Source: Ensifer adhaerens
GTDB taxonomy: Bacteria; Pseudomonadota; Alphaproteobacteria; Rhizobiales; Rhizobiaceae
Assembly: GCF_020035535.1 (NCBI RefSeq)
Contig: NZ_CP083350.1
Location: forward strand, 1,994,501-2,058,500
Direction: 5' to 3'
Length of the DNA stretch: 64,000 bases
In this document: positions 8,392-16,143 of the stretch, piece after piece
Layout: each line of letters starts with the position of its first letter
Position numbering within the stretch: the first letter of the stretch is position 1
Translations under genes and position numbers: made by a program
The notes under the pieces: generated by a model
The model's database searches: none
Told to the model about the DNA's origin: nothing
Seen by the model: the letters and a program-made list of their open reading frames with translations, nothing else

Positions 8392-8964
8392 ATGGTGGAC
8401 AGGAAAAGACGTACCAAAGAAGATTTCCGGCTCCGCGACACGCGGCTGTGCTTTACGCTTCCAGCGACCTTGGGCGATCGTGGCAGCGAACAACCCTACG
8501 AGCGCCTCAAGACCCCGGACGATCTCGGTAGGTGGTGTGTTGAAATAGGCCTGTTCGACCATCCGCCAGCCGCTGACGAGCAAAAACTGTCCAAGGCGAT
8601 CGCCCTGAGAGAGGCCATTCAAAGGGTAGGTGAGGCGATTGCACGCAGAACACCGCCGACGGCGCGTGATGTGGCCCAAATCAATGTAGCAGCCTCCGTA
8701 GATGTCGCTCCACAGCTATCAGACGATGCGGCTGCAATACGTTGGGTCGCTGGCGGGATCGAGGGGGCGTTGTCGCATGTCGCACGGGATGCGATCGACC
8801 TTTACGCAGGCAAGTTACGCCAACGCATACGGATCTGCGAGAACGTCGAATGCGCAGGCTTGTTTGTCGACGAGTCACGTCCAGGCAAGCGGCGCTGGTG
8901 TTCGATGACGACCTGTGGCGACCAAGCCAAGAAGGCCCGGATTCGGCTCCGCAAGATCGGCTGA
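8392..8964 (+). CDS. CGNR zinc-finger transcriptional regulator
   Basis: A 190-residue protein with the two-part layout of this family: an N-terminal ABATE (stress-sensing, putative ligand-binding) region, RLCFTLPATLGDR (18-30) and ERLKTPDDLGRWCVEIGL (37-54), and a C-terminal CGNR zinc finger with C149, C154, C170 and C175 (CENVEC ... RRWCSMTTCGDQAKK). The CGNR tetrad reads CGDQ here, a conservative variant. No Shine-Dalgarno is visible upstream of the ATG, so it may be leaderless or start elsewhere. It sits between the sugar operon and the LysR/dioxygenase cluster and could regulate either. Confidence 0.85.
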   Translation: MVDRKRRTKEDFRLRDTRLCFTLPATLGDRGSEQPYERLKTPDDLGRWCVEIGLFDHPPAADEQKLSKAIALREAIQRVGEAIARRTPPTARDVAQINVAASVDVAPQLSDDAAAIRWVAGGIEGALSHVARDAIDLYAGKLRQRIRICENVECAGLFVDESRPGKRRWCSMTTCGDQAKKARIRLRKIG

Positions 8965-9172
8965 TAGCGGCGGCGCGACGCAGTGTCCGTTCCCCCAAGA
9001 AACTGTGTCCTTGTTTGTCCGGCTACCGAATGGCTGCGCATTATTTATACTGACCTTCAATAGGAGACGTCGACTGGATCGGCGTCCGGGAACGCATTTT
9101 GCGGCAGTTCCATGAACTGCTTTGATTGACCTACAGGGAGGTGCAGTTGCGAACAAGCGCTCTTGAAGGGCT

Positions 9173-10123
9173 ATGAAGCCCGCAAACCTCCGTATCGATG
9201 TGATAACGACTTTTATCGCAATCGTCGAAGCGGGAAGCATGCGTGAGGCGGGCAGAAGGCTCGGTGTATCCAAGTCGGTCGTAAGTCAACGCCTTAGTGC
9301 ACTCGAGGCCGCTCTGAATGTGAGTCTGCTCAGTCGCTCGACGCGCCAGCAAGCGCTGACAGACAGCGGCAAGTATTTTTTCGACCGTTGTCAGAAGATC
9401 GTCGAGGAGTTCCAGCTAGCAGCGGAGGAGGTGAGTGATCGCCAGGATGAGTTCTCGGGGACAATTCGCGTCGCGGCTCCGGTGAGTTTCGCTCAACTTC
9501 ACCTCACGGGCGTTTTCTCCAAATTCTTGCAGGACAATCCGCTCATCGACCTGCAGGTCGAATTTGATGACAAGATGCATGATCTGGTGGGTGACTCTTT
9601 CGACATGGCGATCCGGATCGGGAGACTGAAAAATTCGGCTCTCATCGTTCGACGTTTCGGTCTCAGCAATCGTGTGGTTGTGTGTTCGCCGCGGTACATC
9701 GAAGAAAACGGCAAGCCGGATACGATCGAAAGTCTAGAAAACCACTACGCTGTCAGCTACGCGAACATCACTCCACAGTCGGAATGGATCTTTCGTAGAG
9801 GCCAGGAGCTGAAGAGCGTCACGCCAAAAAGCCGGATGCGCGTGAATAGCGGCGATATCCAGTTGGCTGCGGTTAAAGACGGCATCGCAATTGCGGCGCT
9901 GCCGCTTTTCATTGTCCATAAGGCGATCGCAGCAGGCGAAATCGAGGTTGTGAATTTCGATTGGCAACTCGTGCCCGACGACCTTTGCATCATCTATCCC
10001 CAGAACCGGTTTTTGGCGCGCAAGGTTCGTGCCTTGTCAGCAGCAGTCATCGCCCATGTCGGGAACCCGCCATATTGGGAGAAATGCCTTAGTGCAGAAC
10101 AACAGGAGAATCTAAAATCATGA
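9173..10123 (+). CDS. LysR-type transcriptional regulator of the ring-cleavage operon
   Basis: A 316-residue LTTR: N-terminal winged HTH in residues 5-64 (VITTFIAIVEAGSMREAGRR, LGVSKSVVSQRLSALEAAL) and a C-terminal effector domain with the usual SGTIRVAAPVSFAQLHL start and DMAIRIG core of the CrgA-like LTTR branch. Unusually for a LysR gene it is not divergent: it reads the same way as its presumed targets, and its stop overlaps the dioxygenase start in ATGA. It is therefore probably co-transcribed and autoregulated. The inducer would be an aromatic or its metabolite (inference). Confidence 0.92.
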   Translation: MKPANLRIDVITTFIAIVEAGSMREAGRRLGVSKSVVSQRLSALEAALNVSLLSRSTRQQALTDSGKYFFDRCQKIVEEFQLAAEEVSDRQDEFSGTIRVAAPVSFAQLHLTGVFSKFLQDNPLIDLQVEFDDKMHDLVGDSFDMAIRIGRLKNSALIVRRFGLSNRVVVCSPRYIEENGKPDTIESLENHYAVSYANITPQSEWIFRRGQELKSVTPKSRMRVNSGDIQLAAVKDGIAIAALPLFIVHKAIAAGEIEVVNFDWQLVPDDLCIIYPQNRFLARKVRALSAAVIAHVGNPPYWEKCLSAEQQENLKS

Positions 10124-11286
10124 ACCAAATGATCATAAGCGGCGTCAACAGCCAGACATTCGTGTGCTCGAACTTAGGGCGGATCGAGCACTTCTATACG
10201 GTAGTGCTTGGACTTCGTGTGCTCAAGCGCACCGTCAGTCATCTCGATGGCCGACTCCCGGTGATTACGTTCGGGTTCAATAGCCACGCCGAAGAACTTC
10301 CTAGAACTCAGACGGTCACGTACCTCGAGTGGAACCCGATTTTCTACATGATGCCGAAGGAAGGCTTCACGGATCCCGCGCTGGTGGCGGATGCGGTTTC
10401 GAACCCGCGCGTTGGCGATGCAAAGGGGCGCTGGGGCGCCGGCACTAACCACCATCTCGCGCTTCATGTTCCAAACCGAAATGGTCTCCTGAAGTGGAAG
10501 CGGCGGCTCACCGACTTGGGCATCCATGTTACCGGTCCCTATAACCGCAACTACTTCCATGCGATCTATCTGCGGGATCCGGACGGAGCGATCATCGAAA
10601 TCGCCACTTCGGAACCGGGCTTCGGTCACGACGAAACCATTCTCGGCTCGGAATTCAAGCCTCAGCCGGAAGAGAATCTCGTTGGCGGACGTAGCGAACT
10701 GCACGTAGCTTCGGAAACTTGGCCGGCACCCGTGCCGCTCATCACCGACGATTACGCGCTTCGAGGTTTTCATCACATTACATCCATTTCCAGCAATGCC
10801 GAAAGGACTGAGAAGTTCTTCGTCGAGACTGTTGGATTGCGTCTCATCAAGAAGACGGACTACCTCGATGAAAAGGGTGGTACGCACTACTACTACGCTT
10901 GCGATGAAGATCTTTCACCCGGTTCGGTGATCACATTCTTTGGCTTGCCCAACTATGTGCCGGGCCGCTTGGGCACCGGGCTGTCGCACCACTTTACGCT
11001 GGAAGTCGAAAACGAACCGGCGCTCGCCGACCATCGTGAGCGCCTGCGGCGCGCGGGCGTGGACGTCTCCGGTATCCAGGATGCCATCTACAACAAAATC
11101 TTCCATTTCCGCGATCCGGACGGTCATATCTGTGCTGTTTCGACCCCCAGCAATTTTACGATCGATGAAGATCGTGAGGACTTGGGGCAATCACTCTGCC
11201 TGCCAGAGTCGCTGGAGCCCAACCGTGCAAAGATCGAACGGCACCTCGCTTTCCGTCCGGCGCCGACTCCGGTTCTGGAGGCTTGA
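10120..11286 (+). CDS. Two-domain VOC ring-cleaving dioxygenase with reversed metal-site order
   Basis: A 388-residue protein of two VOC modules of the MhqO/LinE/PcpA type. In PcpA the Fe(II) ligands are a His from the first strand of domain 1 plus a His and a Glu from domain 2. Here the first strand of domain 1 reads SGVNSQTFV (no His at 10-11), but domain 1 has NHHLALHV (H111/H112) and DGAIIEIATSEPGF (E160), while domain 2 starts RGFHHITSI (H218/H219) and has Ala339 where the Glu should be. So the only complete 2-His-1-Glu set is H219 + H112 + E160. It probably opens a hydroquinone-type ring; the next gene, a maleylacetate reductase, fits that. Starts in the LysR stop (ATGA). Confidence 0.85.
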   Translation: MNQMIISGVNSQTFVCSNLGRIEHFYTVVLGLRVLKRTVSHLDGRLPVITFGFNSHAEELPRTQTVTYLEWNPIFYMMPKEGFTDPALVADAVSNPRVGDAKGRWGAGTNHHLALHVPNRNGLLKWKRRLTDLGIHVTGPYNRNYFHAIYLRDPDGAIIEIATSEPGFGHDETILGSEFKPQPEENLVGGRSELHVASETWPAPVPLITDDYALRGFHHITSISSNAERTEKFFVETVGLRLIKKTDYLDEKGGTHYYYACDEDLSPGSVITFFGLPNYVPGRLGTGLSHHFTLEVENEPALADHRERLRRAGVDVSGIQDAIYNKIFHFRDPDGHICAVSTPSNFTIDEDREDLGQSLCLPESLEPNRAKIERHLAFRPAPTPVLEA

Positions 11287-11418
11287 TCCGGTGGAGGGCG
11301 CCCGCACGCTCTCCACAATCAAGCTGGCGTGATTGCGCCCTGCGATTGAGATGTCCATTGCCAAACGGCGACGGATTTCTCTGTCCTTATCTCTGGCCCA
11401 TTGACGTCCAAAGCCATC

Positions 11419-11445
11419 ACGGAGGGATCGAGTCGATCCCTCCGT
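11419..11445. repeat. 27-bp near-perfect palindrome between dioxygenase and reductase genes
   Basis: ACGGAGGGATCGA, one central G, then the exact reverse complement TCGATCCCTCCGT. It lies in the 240-bp gap between the dioxygenase stop (11286) and the reductase start (11527) with no T-run after it. It could be an intercistronic hairpin setting relative expression, or a symmetric operator. The gap is large for an otherwise overlapping operon. Confidence 0.65.
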
Positions 11446-11526
11446 CCAACCTCAGTGTCCTCGCAGAGGGCGCTCGAGCAAGCAGTACCGACCCTCTCAA
11501 GCGCTTTTGCAAGGACTGTATCACAC

Positions 11527-12645
11527 ATGAGTGAGCTTAAATGCCTGCCACAAGAGTCCGTGATTTGGGGAAAAGCCATTATTGCGGAAGCGGTAACCCG
11601 GCTCTCCGGCCACGGCGTGAACCGACCGATTGTCTTCACAGCCGAACCGTTGGTGCCGCTCTATGAAAAACACATACAGCCTTTTCTGAAAGATGTCGCT
11701 GGGCTCACTACCGCTCTACCGGCACACGTGCCGGATTTTGCCGTCGAAGCCGCGCTGGACGCAGCAATCGCTGCAGGCGCCAAGTCGATCGTTGCGCTTG
11801 GTGGCGGCTCAGTTTTGGATGCCGCGAAGGCGGTTTCACACTTCCATCATCAGCGCACGGGTGAGTTCCTACCGATCGCAGCATTCCCGACTACTCTTTC
11901 GGGGTCCGAATTCTCCCACTACTTCGGTGTCACTGAAACGAGCGGTCCGCAGAAGTTCAAGCGAAGCTATGCGGTAAGCGAAACGACGCCGCGTGTCGTT
12001 GTGATCGATCCCGTTCTCGTCGAAGGTACGCCCCGCGCACTTCTTCTTTCGTCTGCTATCAAAGGCCTTGATCACGCAGTTGAAGGCATGCGCAAAGTCG
12101 AAAGTGATCACCCTCACGCGATCCTGGCGGCGAGCGGGGCAGAGCGGTTCCTGTCCGTATTGGAACGATGGCCGTCGGGTCTCGAGACCGTGGAGGGACT
12201 CCGATCGGGCAAAGTCGACCATGACGACCTGCTCCAACTGCAACTCGCCGCATGGCAGTGCTATTTCTATCCGGCCTCGGTCATCTACGGCTTGAGCCAT
12301 AGAATTGGGCACATTCTTGGCGGTACCTATGGTGTGCCGCATAGCATGACCTCGTGTATCACGCTGGCGCCTGTCATCCGGGCCTGCGCTGACTTCTATG
12401 GACGAAAGTTGACGGTATTCTCTCCTGAGAGCGGCACCATCTTAGCGGCCGAGGTTCTCGCCAACCGAATAGAGAATGTAGTTCGCAGGCTTGAGCTTCC
12501 AAACAGGATCGGTGCTTTCAATCTGTCACCTGAGGAGCTGCCAGCTGTCGCAGCGCTTCTTGAAAGCAATTATCCCAACGAAGTGGCAGACCTGGGTGAA
12601 AATGCTTCCGACAAACTGGCAACCCTACTTGGGAGCATCTGGTGA
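11527..12645 (+). CDS. Maleylacetate reductase-like iron-containing alcohol dehydrogenase
   Basis: A 372-residue Fe-ADH family protein starting MSELKCLPQESVIWG, with AAGAKSIVALGGGSVLDAAKA (cofactor GGGS motif), AFPTTLSGSEFSHYFGVTE and GLSHRIGHILGGTYGVPH. The short length and the SEFSHYFGVT region point to maleylacetate reductases (LinF, TfdF, HqoD-like), which reduce the 2,3-double bond of maleylacetate to 3-oxoadipate with NAD(P)H. The chosen ATG has AAGGA about 12 nt upstream; a longer frame from 11401 would run through the palindrome. It overlaps the amidase start by 4 bp. In context it would take the product of hydroquinone-type ring cleavage to the beta-ketoadipate route (inference). Confidence 0.87.
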   Translation: MSELKCLPQESVIWGKAIIAEAVTRLSGHGVNRPIVFTAEPLVPLYEKHIQPFLKDVAGLTTALPAHVPDFAVEAALDAAIAAGAKSIVALGGGSVLDAAKAVSHFHHQRTGEFLPIAAFPTTLSGSEFSHYFGVTETSGPQKFKRSYAVSETTPRVVVIDPVLVEGTPRALLLSSAIKGLDHAVEGMRKVESDHPHAILAASGAERFLSVLERWPSGLETVEGLRSGKVDHDDLLQLQLAAWQCYFYPASVIYGLSHRIGHILGGTYGVPHSMTSCITLAPVIRACADFYGRKLTVFSPESGTILAAEVLANRIENVVRRLELPNRIGAFNLSPEELPAVAALLESNYPNEVADLGENASDKLATLLGSIW

Positions 12646-14015
12646 AAGCTTCTCCGAATGGTATGTCGGCATCGCCCCTCGGTATTCGGGCGGCGCTCGA
12701 TATGTTGGGTGATGGCGAGATCACGCCCGTGGATCTGGTGCGCAACGCAATTGACCGCGCACAGCTCGTGAATCCGCGCGTTAACGCCTTCGCTGCCGTC
12801 GCTGGCGAGCGAGCACTCCGCGATGCGGTGGACAGCGGAGTACGATGGGATGAGGACCGCGCGCGCCCCCTCGAAGGCATTCCGATTGCGGTCAAGGACC
12901 TATTCGATACCGACGATATGGAGGCCTCTTATGGTTCTGCCGCATACAAGAATCATTTTCCGAGCGCGGATGCAGAGCTCGTCCGTCAGCTTCGGCACCA
13001 AGGCGCGATAATCGTCGGAAAAACGACCACGCACGAGTTTGCGTGGGGTGTCACTACGGCCAGCACGCATTTCGGCGATACCTGCAATCCGGTCGACGAG
13101 GCCCGCATTCCAGGCGGGTCCAGTGGCGGCGCCGCCGCTGCCATCGCTTCGGGTGTTGTAGCCGCTGGGCTCGGAACTGACACCGGTGGTTCTGTACGGA
13201 TTCCGGCGGCGCTGTGTGGCACAGTTGGCTACAAGCCGACGTTTGGAAGGCTTTCGACTTCCGGCATCTTTCCCTTCTCACCCTCGCTCGATCACGCGGG
13301 TATCCTAGGCGCAACTGTTGATGACGTGATGCTGCTCGCCAGTGCGCTTGGAATCGATAGCCCTGCAACGCCGCAAGGACGCAAAACCAAGCTTGGAGTA
13401 CTGAGGTCGATTCCGCCAGTTCCACTGGACGCGGCGGTGACGGAGGCCTTCCATGCTGGGGTCATTTCGATTGCGAATGCCTACGACACCGTCGAGATCG
13501 ATCATGCCGGGACCTTTGAAGGGGTATTCGCCGCGTTCGCTGGAATTGTGCTCACTGAAGGCAGCGTGGGCCACTACATGCGCAACAGCAAGGAGAAGAT
13601 CGAGGCGGATTACGAGCCCGAGACGCGCGAGCGGATCGAACGCGCGCGAAACGTTTGCATCAGTGACTACTTTGACCACCAAGACTTCCGACGGTCGTTC
13701 ACGAAACGACTAGACGACTTCATGGACAAGATCGATTTTCTTGTGCTTCCAACTACTCCGTGCGTCGCTCCCCTCCGCGGGCAGGAATCCGTGCAGATCG
13801 GAAGCTGGAGCGGAACAGTGCGCGAAGCGCTGATGACTTATGCGGCGCCATTCAACATGGCTGGATTTCCGGCCATATCCATTCCGCTGGCGGTCCCTCC
13901 CGGTGCCTTGCCATGTGGCTTGCAGATCGTAGGACGCCGCGGGCAAGATGCTGCGCTTCTTCGTTTAGCCGCAGACATTTCGAGTGTTATGGTCGCTGTT
14001 GGCAAGAAGATTTAG
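12642..14015 (+). CDS. Amidase signature family hydrolase
   Basis: A 457-residue amidase starting at GTG inside the reductase stop (GTGA). The catalytic triad of the AS family is present: Lys85 in IPIAVKDLF, the cis-Ser in GGSSGG (158-163), and nucleophile Ser184 in TDTGGSVRIPA. These enzymes hydrolyse amides to acid and ammonia. Sharing an operon with ring cleavage and maleylacetate reductase suggests release of an aromatic acid from an amide, or hydrolysis of an amide intermediate; the substrate is not visible. Cytoplasmic: no signal peptide. Confidence 0.92.
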   Translation: MKASPNGMSASPLGIRAALDMLGDGEITPVDLVRNAIDRAQLVNPRVNAFAAVAGERALRDAVDSGVRWDEDRARPLEGIPIAVKDLFDTDDMEASYGSAAYKNHFPSADAELVRQLRHQGAIIVGKTTTHEFAWGVTTASTHFGDTCNPVDEARIPGGSSGGAAAAIASGVVAAGLGTDTGGSVRIPAALCGTVGYKPTFGRLSTSGIFPFSPSLDHAGILGATVDDVMLLASALGIDSPATPQGRKTKLGVLRSIPPVPLDAAVTEAFHAGVISIANAYDTVEIDHAGTFEGVFAAFAGIVLTEGSVGHYMRNSKEKIEADYEPETRERIERARNVCISDYFDHQDFRRSFTKRLDDFMDKIDFLVLPTTPCVAPLRGQESVQIGSWSGTVREALMTYAAPFNMAGFPAISIPLAVPPGALPCGLQIVGRRGQDAALLRLAADISSVMVAVGKKI

Positions 14016-14051
14016 GCTTTATGCGGCGGCGCGGCGTTGTCGCGACGTGAC

Positions 14052-14085
14052 AGGTGAGTGGTGGAGCGCCTTCCGCCACTCACCT
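14052..14085 (+). terminator. Hairpin after the amidase gene
   Basis: AGGTGAGTGG (14052-14061) pairs perfectly with CCACTCACCT (14076-14085), and the stem extends imperfectly inward. It lies 37 bp after the amidase stop and probably ends the LysR-dioxygenase-reductase-amidase transcript, though only TT follows it. Confidence 0.6.
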
Positions 14086-14130
14086 TTGCCAGACGCCGCT
14101 ACGCGCGGCTGGGCGAGCGATTACCTCCAC

Positions 14131-14157
14131 AAAAAAAGATCCCCGCACTCGGCGGGG
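14131..14157 (-). terminator. Rho-independent terminator of the amidohydrolase gene
   Basis: Read on the minus strand: CCCCGC, loop CGAGT, GCGGGG, then ATC and seven T. This is a textbook intrinsic terminator about 145 bp downstream of the minus-strand amidohydrolase stop at 14300. It faces the amidase hairpin, so the two convergent transcripts each have their own stop. Confidence 0.85.
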
Positions 14158-14299
14158 CAAGGTGCCCACGGCTCGGATGGGGAAGTTCGGAAACGAGGAA
14201 GGCGCAAGGCGGAAATGCGGAAATCTTCAATCGAACGCTTCGGAATTTGAGGGTGTCAGCTCGATCCCCGGGTCCCACTCAGCTTTAAATGCATCCTCT

Positions 14300-15655
14300 C
14301 TAGCAGCAGATCGGATTGCCCAGCGTGCCGAACCGTGGCTTCAAGATGCCACCAGTAGCTTTTCGGATACGAAGCGCCGAATGCCCTGCATTGTCCACTA
14401 TCGTGGGGACATCAAATGCCATCAGCTTGCCGTGACGCTTAATCATACGACCGTCGACAATGACCGTATCGACATTCGCTGGTGTCGCCGCCTGAACTAC
14501 TGCGGTTTCGATGTTGGTCACGGGCGCCATGTTGAGATCCTTGGAGCGGAGAAGGATTATGTCGGCTCGTTTTCCAGGCGTTATAGAGCCCGTGATATCT
14601 CCTAGCCCCAATGCAACCGCACCATTGATGGTGGCCATCTTTATGACGTCACAGAACCCGAGCGGGTTCGTCGCCGAGAAGCCCAAATTCCAGGTGAACC
14701 GCATATTTTCAAACATGTTCGGCGGAGAAACTGAGGTCGCATCCGACGAGAGCGAAATCAGAACATTCGCGTCCTTCGCCGCAAGAAGAGCGCGCCGAGG
14801 ATCCCCGGGCATACCGAATTTCATTTCTGAGTGCGTCGCAAAACTCAGTGGGGTATTTGTTCTGGCTAGGGCCGCGCGGTCCCTGTCTGTCGCCGCCAAG
14901 TAGTGGCAGAAGAGAAAGTTCGGGCCCAGATAGCCTCGGCTTTCGTAGTCCTCCGCGTCGTCGAGATTTGGCTCGTCCTGGCTGGCGTGGATACAGACCG
15001 GCAATCCCGTCTCAAGGATAGTCTCCATTTCCTTATGAAACACGTCAGCATTGCTCTGAACCATCGCCCTGAGGTTCACGCCAAGATGGACCAGTCCGTC
15101 AAACTGCGTGCGATCATCGAACCATTCGGATTTCACGCGAGGGAGATCGGTGAAATCGTTGACGACGTCGATCGGCAGTTGGTCAGGGGGACCGAGAGAA
15201 TATCGAGCTCTTAGCAAGGAATTCCTGTGCGCACGCAGCTCCGCGTCCACGTGCGCTGGCGATCGATTATTGTGAGACCAATTGTTGACCGTCGTGACGC
15301 CGTTATTTGCAAGCTCAGCAAGGCCGAGCATCACACTGTTGTAGAAGTCTTCGGCGCTGTAATGTTCGGCGGTCGCCCATTTCGCCTGGAAGTACCCAAA
15401 TCCGTCGTCGCAAATAAAGCTTCGGCCCAGTGAGCTCCACATGTGATAGTGGGTGTCGATTAGACCGGGCATGACGATCATGTCGGTGGCGTCGACGATC
15501 TCTGCAGAGTCACTACTGAGGGCGCTTCCCACGTCCACAATGGCTCCGTCACGTATCAAGACGTCGCCCAAGGGCAGCGTGCCGATGGTGGGGTCGACCG
15601 TGATGATTGCCCCGCCTTTGATGAGGTATTCTCCGCGCGCGCTGTCCCAAGCCAT
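14300..15655 (-). CDS. Amidohydrolase, cytosine deaminase/TrzN-like
   Basis: A 451-residue metal-dependent hydrolase of the amidohydrolase superfamily: HxH in GLIDTHYHMW (H69, H71), third ligand in VCIHASQ (H223), LFCHYLA (H251), THSEMKFG (H275) and the catalytic Asp in SSDATS (D305), ending with the small beta-sandwich (TPGKRADIILL). The pattern with CHYLA and THSEMKFG is that of the subtype III deaminase/dechlorinase group (AtzB/TrzN, S-adenosylhomocysteine and guanine deaminase relatives). It would hydrolyse C-N bonds of a heterocycle. ATG follows AAGGGGG by 8 nt. A 13-bp-arm inverted repeat lies 67 bp upstream and is its likely operator; it is a single-gene unit with its own terminator. 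Confidence 0.88.
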   Translation of the reverse strand: MAWDSARGEYLIKGGAIITVDPTIGTLPLGDVLIRDGAIVDVGSALSSDSAEIVDATDMIVMPGLIDTHYHMWSSLGRSFICDDGFGYFQAKWATAEHYSAEDFYNSVMLGLAELANNGVTTVNNWSHNNRSPAHVDAELRAHRNSLLRARYSLGPPDQLPIDVVNDFTDLPRVKSEWFDDRTQFDGLVHLGVNLRAMVQSNADVFHKEMETILETGLPVCIHASQDEPNLDDAEDYESRGYLGPNFLFCHYLAATDRDRAALARTNTPLSFATHSEMKFGMPGDPRRALLAAKDANVLISLSSDATSVSPPNMFENMRFTWNLGFSATNPLGFCDVIKMATINGAVALGLGDITGSITPGKRADIILLRSKDLNMAPVTNIETAVVQAATPANVDTVIVDGRMIKRHGKLMAFDVPTIVDNAGHSALRIRKATGGILKPRFGTLGNPICC

Positions 15656-15721
15656 CGTGCATCCCCCTTACCGTTCCAGCGGGGATGAAGGTAAATCTAC
15701 TCACCGTACTGGCGCAAAGTA

Positions 15722-15760
15722 TTTGTGCGTTATAAAAACTTTGTTCGTATAACGCACAAA
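15722..15760. promoter_or_regulatory. 13-bp-arm inverted repeat, likely operator of the amidohydrolase gene
   Basis: TTTGTGCGTTATA (15722-15734), 13-nt spacer, TATAACGCACAAA (15748-15760): the arms are perfect. The site lies 67-105 bp upstream of the amidohydrolase ATG, where a repressor or activator would act. The AT-rich inner ends and the arm-to-arm distance of about 2.5 helical turns suit two half sites of one dimer bound on the same DNA face. No adjacent regulator gene claims it. Confidence 0.6.
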
Positions 15761-16143
15761 CTCTAGGTGAGTTGGCGGTGAGGCGCAGACCGGCGCGGTC
15801 GATCTTCAGCACGTTGACTGCACGGTCACGTGGTCAACAGGGCATTGGCATCGCTTCCCCACAGGATTCGCGATCGCCAAGGGTTGTTGATGGCAAGGAT
15901 TCGCTACGTGAAGCACTTCTCCACTCGCCGATGGTTCCGCTTAAGGGATATTTTCGGCGAGCCTGGATGCGACGGAATCTGTGCGGGCGTCTCGAATCCC
16001 CTAAAACCTCGTCGGCTATTCTTGCAATTTGGCGCGCGGCAGTAGGATTACGACCGCACCGTTTTGCTGCATACAAACCTCGAGAAATGGCCCGCGATGA
16101 AGGAGGAAAGGGAAAAGTCGTAAGGTCCTTTACGGTCGACGCA
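15761..16143. other. Stretch without a recognised gene
   Basis: Frames run through this stretch on both strands as extensions of the dehydratase gene region, but none has a ribosome-binding site or a motif that I recognise. It lies between the amidohydrolase operator and the 3' end of the minus-strand dehydratase gene. Confidence 0.5.
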
